From Molothrus aeneus (Eukaryota; Chordata; Aves; Passeriformes; Icteridae): a stretch of DNA of 64,000 nt. Shown here piece by piece: positions 1-11,560 of this stretch (position 1 is the first letter of the stretch; each line of letters begins with the position of its first letter). The stretch lies in NCBI RefSeq assembly GCF_037042795.1, contig NC_089646.1, positions 60,573,401 to 60,637,400 of the forward strand, given 5' to 3'. The notes beneath the pieces were generated by a model. That model was not told the DNA's origin, did not search any database, and saw nothing but the letters and a program-made list of their open reading frames with translations. The position numbers were made by a program, and so were the translations under genes.

Positions 1-417
1 ATTTTTGTATCACTCTACAGAGTAATAATTTAACTTGTACTGGAAACTCGAGTAGCCTAGCCAGACTCTGGTTAGTAATCTTTTCTGAACAGAGTTTTAA
101 TATGCTTCTCAATTTGCAGATATTTCCTGTATTGGATAGCTCCCCTGAACGGTCTAGAAGCTGGGTTTCGCTACTAGGGAAGATTGCTGCCTAGCTACAG
201 AGTTACATACTAATTACACACACTAATTAGGCTATCTTTTTGCTTTGCTTTACCCAGTTCACAACTAGAAAAGTGCAATACAGCTGCTGTGACTACAAGT
301 CCATTCAACCCTCACTAAGACAGAATTCTCTAACTTTCCTTGTAGTAAAATTTGAGAAAGTCTAGGCCAAGAAAGTCTAAATTCCAGATTTTGGCAATCT
401 AACAGATGGTAACTAAC
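1..417 (-). other. MRS2 intron 8, partial
   Basis: Apart from the exon 8 donor at its right end, I see no exon, repeat or RNA gene here. Confidence 0.7.
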
Positions 418-570
418 CTGTCCAGGTTGATAAAGATGATGCTTTCTGAGTCGTCAATCAGTACTCTGAGTTCACGAGCTTCATTTAGAAGATCTTCTGC
501 TTGCCTGTAATAATTCTCCAACAGCAGCTCCATTTCCTCTGCATGGTCAATCCCAGATGTACTCTCCTCA
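418..570 (-). CDS. MRS2: MRS2 exon 8 (last in window)
   Basis: 153 nt, acceptor CTCACAG at 577-571, donor GTTAGTT at 417-411. It encodes the SGIDHAEEMELLLENYYR block and ends IIFINLD plus AG in phase 2. This is the long helix just before the first membrane helix. The next exon, with the GMN motif, is not in the window. Confidence 0.96.
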
Positions 571-3500
571 CTGTGAGCAACAATTTATATTTTCCTGGTT
601 ATATACACATGTATGCATATACATTCATATTGTATAGAAGTGTATTACTAGTGTGTTAAGGAACGTAAGAATTGTGGGGAACAAGAATGCTGTTAGACAC
701 TACACCACAAAATCCAACATTTTGGTAAGGAACTTCCATCAGTTCCAACAGCATAAAATAAAAATACTTTTCTATTTATCAGCACCTCAGCAGAGACAGT
801 CAGTTATTTTAAGTAGTAAAGTGCTCAAAGTATGCACACCACCACAAATTCTAATTTTTTTGGATATTAAAAAGTTAAAAAGTTATAAAAATTTTATATA
901 TTATTAAATTATTATAAAATGTTAACTATTTTGACAATTAACTTTTTGGTGCCCTCAAGTGGTGAGAGCTGGTAACAGTGCAGTCAAAAACTCCCAATAA
1001 TAAAACAACACAAAGTGAATCCTCAGTGATGGAGATGGTTTAAGTTATATTAAAACGATTTAGTAATAAAGCATTTGAGCTGTCCACAGCAATTGCTGCA
1101 AAGCATTTTTAAGTCCTGAAGCAGCCAAGGAGTGACTATCTTAATGAAAGATGCTCCTCTCTTAAGTGAATTTTGAAAGACTTTCATCTTACTTCAGAAC
1201 GCTACTGCTGGAGCAGCAGTCTTCCTCTGAAATACAAGTTTCTGACATTGTGTAGATGAAACTGAGGCATCTGAGGTCCATAAGAGCTTGGAAACTAAGC
1301 AGCAAAGCCAGGAAGATTGTTCATATTTTTTTATTTTGTGGTATGATCTCATTTCTCTAGAGAGACTGAAGTTTTTAATCAATCTCCTCCTGGCATTACT
1401 GACTGCTAAAGGAACATCTCTGAAATGTTTTTCCATGAAAATAAGTGGTATGTCTTACAAATCAACTCATGTAAGCTCCCTGAGGACCTTTAACAGAGCA
1501 CCTAGTTTCTCTCTTTCTGGGGCAGAAACTGAGTTGGCCAACCTGATTTGAAAGCCCTCCATACCTTGAGGTTTTCACTGCATGGAAATGAGAGGAGCTG
1601 CAGACTTGAGAGTCTTAGAGCACTATCTGCAGTATTACAGATTCAGCTCAAGGTCATACTTGATGAGTATCTTTACGTTTACATCAGCTTCTCTGGATAT
1701 ACAAAATAAAGACAGACACAAAGACATGAAAATAACTGCTACTGGATGTGCTTTCATTAACTAGTCTCCATCTGTCTCATGACTCTTCCACATTCTGGCA
1801 TTCCTTCACACCAAGTTAAGAGGTCTGCCTCATCTCTCTGAGCCAAGTTCACCACTCTGCTGCAGAAGAGATCTCTGATGGCACCTATCTGCCTAACTGG
1901 GCTCCTCCACATCCTTTCAAGATGAACTCAAATTTGACTTCACCAAATACCACCTATCAGTTGTATCAATCCTGGATACAAAAAGAGCTGTTCGCACATG
2001 GCCAATATGTCTCCAAATGTATTGTCATGGCTTGTGTTTCCTGGTGTGCCTTGTGCACAGACTGCCTCATTGCATCCTGCAGCAGAGCTCTTCACACAAC
2101 CCCCTACTACCTCTCCTACCCTTGTGCACTGGTATCTGAAAGAAGGGATGCCTGTATGTTTCTCTTGACACAAGCATAAGGTGCCATTGGGATCTTTCCT
2201 AGATCCCCTACACGCTGTCTACCACGGGGCAACAAAGGCTTTGCTAGCAGACTGTATTAAATGTAAAGGAAGGCTGTGAGCAAAACCGGGAAAAAGACCA
2301 ACGGCTGACTCAGGAGCAGTTGGAATTTAGAGCTACCTCTGATACTGCTCCAGAAGATCCCTTAGAAAGGCAAACCATGTCCCACTTCTGGAACACTGAG
2401 TTTCTGCTGCACATTTAGATTAAGCTCTGCAGGGCAACACTTCAAACCCACAACACCGTGTGAACAGGATTAAAACGTACAGGCAATGCAGTCAGGCAAA
2501 AGTATCATTCAGTAACTTCACAAAGTGCCCTGTAAGGTAACTTCTGTTGTCTGCTTATATATTAAACACATCTCTATGCCCGAGATTTAAATACAATTCA
2601 GCCCAAAATATATGTGGAAATTGTATACAATATCTTTCCATTTTTTAGTTTTTATTAAAGTGACCAGTGCACTACTGTTGCTGTGTGCTGTCCTTCACCA
2701 GAACCCCAGGGTGCAATAGGATTGTTTCTGCAGATACATCTCCTGGAATGCTGTCCTTCAGGTGCCCAAGGTTACTCCAAGGCCTCTTTCTTTCAGGTTC
2801 TGCTGGTGAAAAAAAAGCTAGGAGCAAGGTGTTCAGAACATTTCTAGTAAAGGGAGTGTGGAGTCTGACCTATTCAAGACAAGCTTTAAAACCTGCCATA
2901 TTTTGGTGAAACTGAAGAAAATGCTCCCAGAATGTGTTGATTTATATTGAAAAGTAACATTTGCTTTTTCTGCCATCCTGCTTCTGTCCCATCACATACT
3001 AGATGATCCAGCCTGTTATGTCAAGAACTATTTGTAACTGTGTAACAATGCAGTTCCTCAACAAAATGGCAACTACAATGGTGTCTGAAGTAGCAAGCAT
3101 TAGGGTTAAAAGAAAAATAGAAAGACTTTTTCTTTCTGGCTTTTAGCAGTAAACATTCAGTTTAGTGTTCCAGTTTTCCTCAAACAAAATCCACTGTCAA
3201 AAAAAAGTATGTGGTTTCAAACTATACATACAACACTTGCTGATCAGTCCATTTAGAGAGACAGAGTTCTTCTATTACTTCTTCTTCATCTAAGATCTCC
3301 AGAATAGTTTCTTTGAAAACTTTAACATCTGTTTCCAGTTCTGACAAGCTGAAAGAAGAAAAGGCAAAAGGTCAAATAATACCCAGTGCACCAGTACCCA
3401 AAGGTAATCTCTACATGAGTTTGCCAGCTTGTCCCCTCGCCAGATGGAGTGGCCAGGGAAGACTTCCTTGCAGGGTTGTAAGAGCTCCTTCAAAACATGC

Positions 3501-6500
3501 TCTACAAGCCACACACTTAGCTGTGGCAGTGATCTGTCTGGGGACCAGTGAGGTACAGACACACACCAAAAGGCATCCAGATGTGTTTCTGGATGTATTT
3601 GTAAGCCAAAAAAACAAGCACTCTTTGAGTACATAGCAAGCACATGTTTGCCCTGTCGTATAAGAGAGGCCAATACATGAAGGTAGCACTGTACAAGTAA
3701 CCTCAAAGCACAGATGTACACAGATTTACAAAGGTTTAGATTAAAAGGAAGGTTTTTTAAGGTTTACATTTTCACACTGTTTGATTCTCTTAGGTATTAT
3801 TTTGTTTTGTCAGATGCTATTTAAGAAGCATGACACAATTTCTGACTCTTCAGAATTTCTTTCCCTTTCCCACCATATCACAGGTAATTCATATACTGAC
3901 TTTTACATTTCCAAGTAAGATGCACAATCCAGCATTACAGTAATCTAGGAAATTAATATCAGATACCATTTTCCTAATACTTTAATGCATGCCATTTTCT
4001 ATGGTCATCTTCTAGTGTCTTCACAGCTTATTCTTAGTTACCTCTTGCCATTTTGCAGAAGAATGTGTAGTTTACTCCTATCCACAGATAAAAGCTTGGG
4101 ATCCACTAGGGCTTCCAGTGTCTCAAGGATCTGAGGCTGCAAAGTGTTAAGTCTTCCCTGCAGTTTGCTGATCTAGATAACAACATGATCCTTCATAAGA
4201 ATTAAAATAATTCATTTAGAATGATTTGGGCAACTGACTCCTGTCTCTCAACACAGAATTCTCAGTAATAGGTATTTAACACAACCTGCTTTGCAGTGCC
4301 CTGGAAATACTTCCTATATGGATACCCCATAAACACAAAGCCAGTGCACAATACAGTATTTCATAGAAAGTGAACTGAAACCCAGTGACAACCACACCAA
4401 TAAGGCTAAAAAAGCTAAAACATTATTGTCTATAAATGTTATATTAGAATTAGCAAGCACAGATTTCTAATGATAGCTAGAAATCCCATCTGATTCCTGC
4501 TTAAGAGGCCAAAACCTCAGCACATTTGTGTGATTTTCATTCCAGCTACAACATGTCTCTAGAAGGGAATTCTGACTTGGTGTTGTTTCATTATCCAAAT
4601 GGCAGTGAAGCCATCATATCCAAATAGCACTTTATTGGAAAGGGAATGAAAACATACATACACACAAAACTGTAAGAACTAACAAGTCAAAACAAAAAAG
4701 AGAAAGTGAAAATGCAGAATACATTTAAAAATATGTACGTGTAAATATTAAGACAAGACTAAAGTCATACTGCCCTTTCTGTGTAGTAAGAACTTCCCAA
4801 ACATTTTTAAAAAATGAGATAGCTCACCCAGTACTGCAGAATTGCTTCTATGGCTCGGAATTCAAAGGGCAGGGAATATGTGACTAGTTGACCTTCCCCA
4901 GCTAGCTGAGATGCTAGTTCATTGAGGAGCCAGTGTTCCAGACTTAAATTACGATAATCTAGTATCAGAAGAAACTCTGGTGTTATGACAGCCTTCAAGA
5001 ACTGAAAAAGACAGTACATGTAAGGAGTCTGAAAAAAACCTCACTGAAGATTTCTCATAACACTGTAGCACATTTGATGATTTGGGCTTTGATAAAATCA
5101 ATCTTCAAATGTCATTTCAGGTAGGAAAATAACAAAATCTCATGCTAACCGCAAAGAGGCTCAGACACAGCACTGTGCCAGGGATTGAGAAGAGGCTCTG
5201 CACCATCCTTTACTTCTGTTACAATATTAGTAATGTTTCTCCAGTGTTCAACAAGGAAAATGGTCACTAATGTGTACAGTGGATTGCTAGGCAGAGGTCC
5301 AAAGAAACATTTACTGCTGGACTGCATGTCACAGAAAGCTGCTGTTTTCTTGCTGTGCAAGAAAATCAAAGTGCAAGGATGAGACAGGGTTTACATTCAG
5401 CTATAGGGAAACCATTACCTCCATTCTCATGATGATCCTGTTGTTCCTGGTTGCAATGCTCATCACATGTTGAAATCTTAGATCTCGTGCTTGAAGACCC
5501 AACTCCTGGTACAATTCTGTTTTCTTCTTTTCTAACATGAAAATATTTTTAGATGGAGACATTTAGAGGATAAGCACATATGTTCCGAAATTACATCCTA
5601 GTGTGTTACCAAGTCCCACAACAGAACAACCCAGCTATTCTTAAAGGTTTTCCTCCTACTGACATCTCAGGCCAAGTTATCTTCTACAACATTTAAAAGA
5701 CTGTATTTTGAATGGAAAAATTCTAGATATAAGTGAAAAAGTTGGCCACAACAATTAATTTCACATCAGAAACAAGTGACTCCTTTGAGAAAGCACATGT
5801 AATCCTACATGGACAGACAAGGCAGGAAAAGTAGCATGGTGGTCAGAAAAAAAAAAAGGCAAAGCAAAAATTACCTTCCTGTGAGAGATGGTAATATATT
5901 ATTTTCAAAATACTATTTAATGTACAAAAACTGTAACAATAGAGATGCTATGAAGGCCCAGTGGAAGGCAGCAAAACAGAAGAAATGCTGCAACATCTCA
6001 AACATAAACAGAGTGAAATATCTAAAACATAATATTTTTAACCAAGTAGATTTCAATTAAGCTTTTCTGCACTGGACAAGGAAAAAGCTCAAACAAACCG
6101 AAACAAAATTACAATGAAAACTTACCAAAATAGGTAGTATTTCCCTCTTTGTCAAACTTCATCTGGAGGAATGGAAAAATAAAATATTTTTCACAGAACC
6201 ATTATAAAATAAGAAATCAATTTCGAAAATTATTTGCACTTCTCTAGAATCCAAATGGAAAACACATTATGAAGAGAAAGCAACTTTTATGCTCTCTATT
6301 CACAATTAAGCAAAATAATTGCATGAATTGACCACGTTTCACTGTGTTTGTGACCAGTGTCATCTGCATGACCGTGTTCCTACACAAATCTTGCTAAGGT
6401 GATTTACAGAGGATCAGACTTAGAACAGACTATTTCTGTTGGAAGAGACCTACAATGATCAGTGTCCAGCTGCTTGACCAGTTCAGGGCTGACCAGAAGT

Positions 6501-8124
6501 TAAAGTCTGATATTAAGGATGCTGTCCAAATGCCTCAAATGCTGACAGGCTTGGGATATTGACCACCTCTCCAGGAAGCCCGTTCCAGAGTCTGACTGCC
6601 CTCTTGGTAAAGAATTGCTTCCTAATGTTCCATCTAAACCTCCCCTGGCACAGCTTTGAGCTATTCCCATGCATCCTATCACTGGATCTCACGGAGAGGA
6701 GACTAGGAAGGCATCTTACCTCTGGCATTGAAAATTCAGCTATTTGCTCTCTAACACTCTGAAAAATTTACAAATAAAACTTAAAAAGTAAAGATTACCA
6801 CAGACTGTATGGTTAGGCTTTGTGCCCACATCAAGTATTGCAAAGACATACCATTTAGCTTGTAGCCTGCACCTAAATACTTCTTGTCTCAGCATCTGTC
6901 ATTCATATTATTCACTTAATGCTTGTATTTCCTAGTAAAATTATTTTCTTGGAAATATGAAGTTTATTGTTTTTCCTCATAAACAGTGTAATCCAACATT
7001 ACTGACTTTTAAACTGACTTTCAGTGAATTAAGCCTACCTAAGCATCCATTCCAGTAGAGCTGCAGTGGAGGTTGCATGGCACCTTATTGAAAAGAGAAT
7101 GACTGCTTTTCATTATCAACAAGGAGACCACATCTTCCTTCACTGCCACTAATAATGGGGTTTTTCACAATATATATTTTAAAAAGAAAACCATAATGTG
7201 CAAACCAAGCAGCTTGCAAACAGCTTTCAGTTGCCTTTAAAAAGACAGAATAGAGAGAGCTTGTCTTTCACCAAATTCTGTTTGCTTAGAATCGCAGCTA
7301 TCAAGACACAGGACTAATAAGGTATTAGCAAGCCTTGATAAATTTAATAAGAAAGTTCTGACTGCAGCACTTCCAGTAGTTGACTTGCTTTCACAATTAG
7401 AGCCAGAGAACTTCCAGCAGATGCTGGGCCTTACAAAAGCATTTTCATCAATACTATGCACTCCAACTGGTCCTCGTATCAGAGTAGCTCAAAGCAACAA
7501 TTTAGAACTTAGGGATGTTCTCTGAAACACAAATCCACCTGTTTTTCTGACGCCTTAGGATTAAAAAACAACCAAACGAGGGAAAAAGCACCATCATCTT
7601 GCACCGGCTGCCCTCGCTGGCGGAAATGCCTGCAGGTACTTACCACGGCAAAAACAGGAGACACGCTGGCCAAGGTGGCTTGGGAGCTCTCAGTCGGGGC
7701 ATGTTGGTAAAATTTACCTGCGGGGAGAGAACACAGCTCTAATTCCAGCACACCGCCCTTGGCACTGAGCTGCGCGGTGCCCCGCTCCCAGGCTCCGGCA
7801 CACACGTCAGGAAGCGCCGCTCACGACAAGGCCCCGACGAACCCGACCCCGTCCCGATCCGCCCGGCCCGGCCGCCCGCAGCGCAGCTGCCCCCACCCCC
7901 GTGTCCCGGGGCCCGACATGGCGCTCACCGGCCCAGCGCAGCCCGCGGGCGCCCTGCGGCACCGCCGCCACGGCCGCGGGCCGGTCCCAGGCGCGGCCCG
8001 GCGGCAGCCCCGGGGCGGCCCGCGGCCGGGAGCCGCCGCCCGCCGCGCCCGCCCAGCCGCGGGCCGCGCAGCAGCAGCAGCAGCCGCCCAGGGCGCGGGG
8101 GAGCAGCGCGACCCCGCGCAGCAT
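418..8124 (-). CDS. MRS2: MRS2, mitochondrial magnesium channel (partial, exons 1-8)
   Basis: MRS2 is a CorA-superfamily Mg2+ channel of the mitochondrial inner membrane. It forms a pentamer with a large matrix-side N-terminal domain and two C-terminal helices carrying a GMN motif. Eight exons are read on the minus strand: 8124-7929, 7717-7644, 6162-6126, 5531-5419, 5001-4828, 4172-4042, 3348-3232 and 570-418. They join in phase to 995 nt, about 331 residues, against roughly 443 in human. Recognised blocks include SQATLASVSPVF, ELYQELGLQARDLRFQHVMS, LKAVITPE, LLILDYRNL, VDRSKLHILLQNGK and DHAEEMELLLENYYR. The first 65 residues are rich in Arg and Ala, as in a mitochondrial presequence. The start at 8124 is chosen because it lies in phase with exon 2 and begins like the human protein. 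The reading stops after the IIFINLD block, so the membrane helices and GMN motif must lie left of position 1. No frameshift or stop is seen. Confidence 0.96.
571..3231 (-). other. MRS2 intron 7
   Basis: About 2.7 kb, AT-rich at 840-930. Short open frames on both strands show no recognisable domain and no CR1 or LTR similarity by eye. I see nothing functional beyond the splice sites. Confidence 0.6.
3232..3348 (-). CDS. MRS2: MRS2 exon 7
   Basis: 117 nt, acceptor TTTCAG, donor GTATGT at 3231-3226. It encodes LSELETDVKVFKETILEILD followed by an acidic EEE stretch and SKW, matching the human helix. The donor was chosen among three nearby GTs because only this one gives the Phe codon (TT plus T) needed to join exon 8. 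Confidence 0.94.
4042..4172 (-). CDS. MRS2: MRS2 exon 6
   Basis: 131 nt, acceptor TCTAG at 4177-4173, donor GTAACT at 4041-4036. It reads ISKLQGRLNTLQPQILETLE then ALVDP and SVDRSKLHILLQNGK. This is the start of the long helical bundle leading to the pore helix. It ends in phase 2 (AG of a Ser codon). Confidence 0.96.
4828..5001 (-). CDS. MRS2: MRS2 exon 5
   Basis: 174 nt, 58 codons, phase 0 at both ends; acceptor TTTCAG, donor GTGAGC at 4827-4822. It encodes FLKAVITPEFLLILDYRNLS, then EGQLVTYSLPFEFRAIEAIL and QYW, matching the core of the matrix domain. Confidence 0.97.
5419..5531 (-). CDS. MRS2: MRS2 exon 4
   Basis: 113 nt, acceptor TTAG at 5535-5532, donor GTAAT at 5418-5414. It encodes EKKKTELYQELGLQARDLRF followed by a QHVMSI-type stretch and NNRIIMRME, almost identical to human. 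This is part of the matrix alpha/beta domain that senses Mg2+. It ends in phase 0. Confidence 0.97.
6126..6162 (-). CDS. MRS2: MRS2 exon 3 (37 nt)
   Basis: A short exon, acceptor CTCCAG and donor GTAAG at 6125-6121. It reads MKFDKEGNTTYF plus one base, aligning with human TKFDKQGNVTSF. Although it has no long open frame, phase and similarity to its neighbours make it secure. Confidence 0.92.
6428..6735 (-). mobile_element. CR1 LINE 3' fragment (antisense to plus strand)
   Basis: Typical avian CR1 text in reverse complement: a TTGGAAGAGACC-type start, CCAGGAAGCCCGTTCCA, the CTTCCTAATGTTC block and CCCCTGGCACAGCTTTGAG. It lies in MRS2 intron 2 in the same orientation as the gene. It is a 5'-truncated copy, as most CR1 insertions are. 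Confidence 0.85.
7241..7525 (+). other. Unidentified 94-codon stop-free frame in MRS2 intron 2
   Basis: On the plus strand, from the TAA at 7238 to the TGA at 7523, a frame stays open for 94 codons. It reads as protein-like text, for example ALPVVDLLSQLEPENFQQML followed by TKAFSS. There is no ATG near its start, and a minus-strand frame is open over the same bases. I do not recognise a family. It may be a retrocopy fragment or chance. Confidence 0.3.
7644..7717 (-). CDS. MRS2: MRS2 exon 2
   Basis: Acceptor GCAG at 7721-7718, donor GTAAGT at 7643-7638; 74 nt. It completes the Gly codon of exon 1 and encodes KFYQHAPTESSQATLASVSPVFAV, matching the start of the mature domain (human SQATLASVAPVFTV). 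It ends in phase 0. Intron 1 is only 211 nt. Confidence 0.95.
7929..8124 (-). CDS. MRS2: MRS2 exon 1: start codon and mitochondrial presequence
   Basis: The exon encodes residues 1-65 plus one base of a Gly codon, with donor GTGAGC at 7928-7923. The product is rich in Ala, Gly and Arg and nearly free of acidic residues, as a matrix presequence should be. It includes a run of five Cys (residues 15-19) encoded by a TGC repeat. The end, LRWAG, aligns with LRVAG of the human protein, which fixes the frame. The 5'UTR limit is not visible. Confidence 0.88.
8068..8083. repeat. (GCA)5 trinucleotide repeat in MRS2 exon 1
   Basis: Five GCA units on the plus strand, read as five TGC (Cys) codons in the MRS2 presequence. 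Such a run can vary in length between individuals. Confidence 0.85.
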
Positions 8125-8529
8125 CGACCCCGCTCGGCCCCTCAGCCCGGCACCGCTCCCGGCGCGCAGCCGCGGCGAGGGAGGAGCCCGGGCCGGGACG
8201 GGAGAGGAGGAGCGCGGCGGGGTGACGGCAGCCCCGGCGCGGCCTGCGAGGAGCAGAATCGGGCAGGGGCCTCGGCGGCTGTGGAGTGGTGGGTTGTGCC
8301 GACCCGCTTCTGTATTTCTGAACGCTCTGAGATAACTCAGTGGCGCCCTGAAAGTTCGTAGCCATTGCTGTGTATGTGAAAAATGCGTATTTTATGGTTG
8401 GCTTTTCGCAAACATTAAAATGAATATTATATGTGTTGTGTTAGAAAGTAATGCTGTATTAATTTTCTTAAGTAGTGTGGTAAATATAGTTTTAGGTTAT
8501 AACAAAATGTTAAAATAGAAATTATGCTA

Positions 8530-8996
8530 TGTAAGATATTTTTTTTAAGAAAGGACTCGCACTGAGATAGCAGTCATAGGACACCTAAATCTTTCAGAGA
8601 AAGAGAATTTATTGCTCCATTATCAGGAGAAACGAACTTCTTCCCACCTCACTCGGGCAGGACGATGCCGTCAGGATTCCTCTTAGGAAGAAGTTGACAA
8701 TGACCAGATAGAATCCTGTGTTTGAATGGAATTTATGCATCATGTATGAGATGCATGAATATGCAACAGGCTATTGTTTTTAAGGGTTAATCCTCTGTTA
8801 ACGTGTGTCCTTTTTCGGGTTTATGCTGCCCAGAAAAAGGTACCTGGACGTCCGTAACTCTGTTTCTATTGTCTCATATTGTCCTAATTCAAATTGTCCA
8901 AATTATTGTTACTCTAATTATATTACCATTTTTATAAACACTTTATTACTATTAAACTTTTAAAATTTTAAAAACACGTGATTGGCAATTTTCACA
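8530..8996 (-). mobile_element. Passerine-type retroviral LTR upstream of MRS2
   Basis: On the minus strand the segment starts TGTGAAAATTGCCAATCACG and ends CTTACA, with an AATAAA signal near 8612. I recognise it as a common songbird LTR family. No internal retroviral genes are attached, so it is probably a solo LTR. No clear target-site duplication was found, and the right end on the minus strand (8530) is approximate. It starts about 400 bp upstream of the MRS2 start codon in the same orientation. Confidence 0.75.
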
Positions 8997-11560
8997 TGTA
9001 TATGCCCAGAGCCGTGATCCTTCTCACCACTTCACCCAGGCTGTATTCAATCCCACTGTACATGAAGATTTGTGAGAATGGGAAAAAAAACCCCAAGCAC
9101 CCCATAAAGCTCACGTGACCTCTAATGAGGTAGGTCCTCATCGAAAATCCAATTAAATGGGTAACTGTTCCCAAAGACAGAAGTGTTCTTAAAATCCCAG
9201 CTCCAGCAGTGCTCATAACACCTTACTCTGTGAGCACACCTTACTGTGGCTGGGATTTTCCCTGCTGCATTCAGCCACTTCCAGATGATCTTCTAAAATA
9301 TGGGGGTTTTTTCCAAGTGAATTACAGTTTTATCCCCAGCAAATGTCTTCGAATTAAATTTCCTTGCTCTACTTCTGTATCTAAGACAGAGACAACCTAG
9401 GTGGTTGAGATGTAAAAGTTTCATTAGCAGCATACCAGCTTCCACTGTTGTATACTCATTTGAAACTGCAGCTTTCATGTGCAGAAGTGCAATGCAGGTA
9501 GGAGGGGTCCTTTGGGTAGTCCTGCTGAAGTGTGTAAATCAGCCTGGAGACAAAGCCTGCATCCAAACCCTGCAGCAGAACACGTTATCAGAATGTAATT
9601 AGAGTACTCATTAATCCTCAGCAGGGAAGTAAAAAAAGGAAGTGATTAATTAAATGATCCGTGCAGCATGGCTGCTCCAAGAGGAAGGCACAAATCTAAA
9701 CACCGGTCAGAGTTTTGAAAACAAGGGTGTCACCAAACAGGACAAAAGAAACTTACCCAACACCAATTTGATGTGAATAAGCAGACACTTCTTTTTTTTT
9801 TTGGCCCTGGGAACACACAGGATTACTCCTCCAAACGTGTTCCACTTAGCAAACAAAATTCATCCATTTTATATACTTTTTTTGCCAAGTCATCATTACA
9901 TAAGTTGCTTTATGTACTATGCATAATACATCCGCTCTTAAATTTAATCTTTACAATAATTGGTTTGCTAGTTATATAACTTCATTAATATTCCTACTCT
10001 AAGACAATCATTGATCATCTCTACTGAGCTCTACTGAAAGGAATCCTTGACATTCAAATCAAGATGGGAAGGGTATGGGGTTTCTGAGCAGCGTAACTGG
10101 TGTGCATGATGGTCTCCATAGCTTCTTGAACAAAACATGAGAAATCCAGTGACTTCTTGGTGAAGTTTCTATGGTTGCATATTTTAAACACAGCACTCCT
10201 AACATTGCTGTACCTTATACTTTGCTTTTTTCTACTTGCAATCCTAACTAACTCTTTTATATGGTTAAATCAATTATATTATCAGAATATTTATAACAAC
10301 ACTGTATTTATAACAACTCCTTTTCTTTCCTGCAGCAGATGACCTGTGCATCTGTATGTTTGTGTGTACATACATACATTAACATACATAGATGAGCCTT
10401 TGTTCCAAAGGGATTGACAGGCATAGAATCTGAAGGATGGTTTTATACACTCCTGGCATAAAGGTGACTGACTTCACAAGGAAGTAATTCAATGAAAAAG
10501 TTCCTCAGCAGTTATAGACAGCATGTATATGTAGACTGAAGCCATCAGATATTTTCAGTTAAAGGGTAACCACACCTGTCTGCAAATGTTGTCCCTATTC
10601 ATACTTGAAAAAGCTGAAATCTCCTCTAAATGGAATATTTTACCTCTAGTTTTGGTTCATCTCAGCAGGTGGCAGTATGTGCAACACTAATTTAATCTCT
10701 TGGATGTCAGAGATACTAAATATTTGTAAATAGCAGACAGCACAGAAAATACCTCAGGAAGGCAGGAAAACAGTGCACACTATTGCTAAAAATTAATGGC
10801 AGCTTATGTTGGCTCTGCATGTTGGAATGCAAAAACTAGGGAAGCATCTAAAGGATATCTGCCAGAAATTCACATTTAATGAATGTGCAGTAAGTCTTAC
10901 AGAGCTGACATTTCACACTCTTCAATAAAAAGGGAAAAGCTGCTGGGTTGATCTGTTTGTTTTCCTTTGCTCATCTGTTTTTCTGTCTGCTAAGACAACA
11001 GAAATGTTGGAAATAAGATGATGTAACTTCTCACTGAATCTGTACCAATACAAACTCTGCTCTGTAAGATCCAACAGGCCAAATTACTGGTAAGCACTGG
11101 CATTGTATCTCATCACAGCTGCATTATCAGCCACCACTGTGACTGTCTGGAAGGTCAGACAATAACCAAGTGTCACCTCTGTCTTCAGAGGTGAAGGCAG
11201 CACATGGGTTTGCACTGGCAGCCAGGGACAAGTCATAAAGCACACACACCATGTCTGGCTTCACAGTGCTTCTGGCAAAAGATAACTGGAGATCTATTTA
11301 TTGTAGCTCTAAATACCAACGAGCTGCTTGTTGATTCTGCTGTCAGGTATCTGTCCTGCAGTGCCAAACTTCGGGAGCTGTTTGCTGAATCTCATCAAAG
11401 AAATAGTGGGCCAAGCTCATCTGCTGTTTGTTGAAGAGGCTCACTTGTCAGAACCGAAGAAATACCTCTGGCTGCCCAGGGGGCTCAGAGACCTTGGCAC
11501 AGAGCCCAAGACCCCTGTGCCTTTGATTTAACCTTGGAAAAAACAATTACTAACCTTATA
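8997..11560. other. Intergenic spacer, first part
   Basis: About 2.6 kb between the two LTRs. A short minus-strand frame at 8992-9216 abuts the first LTR but matches nothing I know. T-runs and ACAT microsatellite-like text occur near 9.79 and 10.37 kb. No gene or recognised repeat is seen. Confidence 0.55.

Larger units (their letters stand above)
7725..8290. promoter_or_regulatory. CpG-rich MRS2 promoter and first exon zone
   Basis: GC content and CpG frequency rise sharply from about 7.73 kb to 8.29 kb and fall away on both sides. The block covers MRS2 exon 1 and about 170 bp upstream of its start codon. This is typical of a housekeeping vertebrate promoter. No TATA box was seen, and the transcription start cannot be placed by eye. 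Confidence 0.75.

Noticed and set aside
3290..3721. 143-codon minus-strand frame overlapping MRS2 exon 7
   Set aside because: Its phase differs from exon 7 and it runs through intron sequence; the spliced exon 3348-3232 carries the family text.
7925..8365. A 146-codon minus-strand open frame through MRS2 exon 1
   Set aside because: It is in the wrong phase for exon 2 and its text is GC-driven low complexity; the frame from 8124 joins exon 2 correctly and aligns with human MRS2.
8992..9216. 74-codon minus-strand frame next to the LTR as a retroviral or membrane protein
   Set aside because: No recognised motif, no purine-rich tract or duplication linking it to the LTR; probably chance.
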